From contig NZ_GL385912.1 of NCBI RefSeq assembly GCF_000146285.1, forward strand, positions 658,112 through 722,111: 64,000 nucleotides of DNA. The letters are read 5' to 3'. Each line of letters starts with the position of its first letter. Within the stretch, counting starts at the first letter, position 1. Below are positions 62,662-64,000 of the stretch, piece by piece. The notes beneath the pieces are model-generated. The model was not told where the DNA came from and did not search any database. It saw only the letters and a program-made list of their open reading frames with translations. This DNA comes from Mobiluncus curtisii subsp. curtisii ATCC 35241. Its GTDB lineage: Bacteria; Actinomycetota; Actinomycetes; Actinomycetales; Actinomycetaceae. The translations under genes were made by a program, and so were the position numbers.

Positions 62662-63564
62662 TCACCTACTCTCTGGCGGCGTTCCCCGCCAAGATCCCAG
62701 CTGGGATTGAATAACCGCCAGCGCCGCAGGTCCGGCGGAAGAACAGCGCAAAACAGTCGGTCCCAGCAGTGCTGGACGCGCCCCCGCTGCGGTGAAAGCC
62801 GTCAACTCCGGAGCGGTAATACCACCTTCTGGTCCCACAATGACCGCAATGTCCTCCGGGGTCTGACCTGCCCGTGCCAGAGGAATCAGCATTTGCGCCA
62901 GGTGCTCCGTGGCGAGCTCGTGTAGGACGAACACTGCGGTCCCGCCCTGCACCATCGCCTCGACTTCAGAAAAAATCGTGTTCGCAGCCGGTTTCACCGA
63001 CTGAGTTTCTGCCCCCTGAGGTTCCGGCACAATGTCCCCGCCGCTTTCCAGGTACTCTGACACTTCTGCCAGCCTCGCCTGACGTGATTGTTTCATAGCA
63101 GAAACCGCCAGATTACGCCACTTTTCCCGACCTTTGGCACGCTTCGTGACGGTATCCCATCGGGAAACCGAGCGCGTAGCCCCCCAGGGGATGACTCGCC
63201 ACGCACCCATCTCCACTGCGGATTCCAGCGCCTGTAAATCGCGTTTTTCCTTGGCTAATGCCTGAATCAGGGTGAGACGCAAGGGCGGCACGGGGTCTGC
63301 CACCGCATCCGCAAGCAGACGCAACCGCAACCTCGAATTCTGAGCCGCAACGACTTCTGCCCCAGCGCGCCAGCCCAACCCGTCGACCACATCGACGACC
63401 TCACCCAACCGCAGTCGCTTGACCGTAGCATGATGAGCCTCCGCGCCAACTATAGAAATTTCCTCCCCCTCGCGATAACCGCGCAAACCCGCAAATTCAG
63501 TGGCTGGTGATGTGCCCGCTTCCCCCGCGCTATCACCCGAAAACCAGAACGTTTGCCGGGTCAT
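62662..63564 (-). CDS. rsmE: 16S rRNA m3U1498 methyltransferase
   Basis: 300 residues. SPOUT-fold knot: DIAVIVGPEGGITAPELTAF and LGPTVLRCSSAGPAALAVIQ; N-terminal PUA-like part HHATVKRLRLGEVVDVVDG. It methylates U1498 of 16S rRNA with SAM. Start overlaps the dnaJ stop (ATGA). It contains a longer insertion (about 175-205) than E. coli RsmE. Confidence 0.95.
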   Translation of the reverse strand: MTRQTFWFSGDSAGEAGTSPATEFAGLRGYREGEEISIVGAEAHHATVKRLRLGEVVDVVDGLGWRAGAEVVAAQNSRLRLRLLADAVADPVPPLRLTLIQALAKEKRDLQALESAVEMGAWRVIPWGATRSVSRWDTVTKRAKGREKWRNLAVSAMKQSRQARLAEVSEYLESGGDIVPEPQGAETQSVKPAANTIFSEVEAMVQGGTAVFVLHELATEHLAQMLIPLARAGQTPEDIAVIVGPEGGITAPELTAFTAAGARPALLGPTVLRCSSAGPAALAVIQSQLGSWRGTPPESR

Positions 63565-64000
63565 TTCCGACCCTTCCGGTGCACTCCGCCAGTGTTCCCG
63601 GAGGAGCTGTCGGCAGGAATCGGGGATTCCTCGCCACGCAACCGCGCCAGTTCGCTGAGCAGCTCACGCTGACGTTCATCCAGCCCGGTGGGGACCTCGA
63701 TATTGAGGTGCACATACAAATCACCACGACCTTGGCGGTGCAGCCTACCGACCCCCAAGCCTTTCATAATGATGACCGACTCGGGCTGAGAACCAGCCTC
63801 GACAGTGATTTTCTTGGTCCCGTCCAGGGTCTCCAGGGAAAATTCCATGCCCAGTGCTGCTGCAGTCATGGGAATTCGTAAGGAAGTGTGCAGGTCGTCG
63901 CCACGGCGCTGCAGGACTTCGTGCGGCAGCTCGTGAATTTCCACGTACAAGTCGCCTGACGCACCCCCGGCAGGTCCCGCTTCGCCTTCACCAGAGAGAC
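63561..64000 (-). CDS. dnaJ: chaperone DnaJ, C-terminal part (5' end outside window)
   Basis: 147 codons are visible; the frame continues beyond the window end (LSGEGEAGPAGGASGDLYVE). The sequence is DnaJ domain III: DLYVEIHELPHEVLQRRGDDL, PMTAAALGMEFSLETLDG, KGLGVGRLHRQGRGDLYVHL. J-domain and zinc finger are beyond the edge. It is the HSP40 partner of DnaK. Coupled to rsmE by ATGA. Confidence 0.95.
   Translation of the reverse strand, partial: LSGEGEAGPAGGASGDLYVEIHELPHEVLQRRGDDLHTSLRIPMTAAALGMEFSLETLDGTKKITVEAGSQPESVIIMKGLGVGRLHRQGRGDLYVHLNIEVPTGLDERQRELLSELARLRGEESPIPADSSSGNTGGVHRKGRK

Noticed and set aside
1-64000. CRISPR array or complete insertion sequence
   Set aside because: No regularly spaced 24-40 bp repeats with spacers, and no transposase of an IS family; the only recombinases are the two prophage serine recombinases.

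Overview
The window looks like the chromosome of a motile, moderately GC-rich actinobacterium of the Actinomycetaceae, most like Mobiluncus. The evidence is actinobacterial gene order (gltX/FAH/helicase, dnaJ-rsmE-phoH-ybeY-CBS protein-era, leuCD with a divergent IclR gene), an actinobacterial tmRNA tag ending ALAA, an IdeR/DtxR-type iron box, and two chemoreceptors. The species is an inference.

Region 1 (1 to about 12890) is the right end of a siphovirus-type prophage: tape measure (5' end outside the window), distal tail protein, tail-tip/receptor-binding protein, two small proteins, holin, endolysin, then an HTH/zinc-finger protein, a small protein, two large serine recombinases in tandem and an AlbA_2 (Schlafen-like) gene. 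Its right edge appears to cut a Type IIG-like restriction-modification gene (12837-13955) at the codons where methyltransferase motif I should lie. Region 2 (13956 to about 19610) is accessory: a RhuM-family gene, small membrane and PH-domain genes, a fragment of another tape-measure gene, a decayed toxin-antitoxin pair, and an ABC-2 exporter with a divergent TetR regulator.

Region 3 (19690-27660) is an apparent island: one leftward operon of TetR regulator, two ABC exporter-fold half-transporters and an ECF-type module (double ATPase, T and S components). Its promoter carries a near-consensus DtxR/IdeR box between and over its -35 and -10, pointing to iron-regulated uptake of a siderophore-like compound. 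The island is bracketed by two copies of a ~150-bp structured repeat and ends beside ssrA (tmRNA).

Region 4 (28353-64000) is mostly core genome: glpABC-glpK (anaerobic glycerol-3-phosphate oxidation), an ATP-grasp gene and ddl, plsC-murA, leuDC with a divergent IclR regulator, tRNA-Glu and tRNA-Gln, two methyl-accepting chemotaxis proteins, gltX, a FAH hydrolase and SKI2-like helicase, rpiB, a very long DivIVA-like protein, a class A beta-lactamase-like lipid- or membrane-anchored protein, ilvD, era, a CBS-domain protein, ybeY, phoH, rsmE and the 3' part of dnaJ. Most neighbours overlap by ATGA/GTGA, which indicates tight operons. Several genes show TANNNT exactly 6 nt before the start codon, suggesting leaderless mRNAs.
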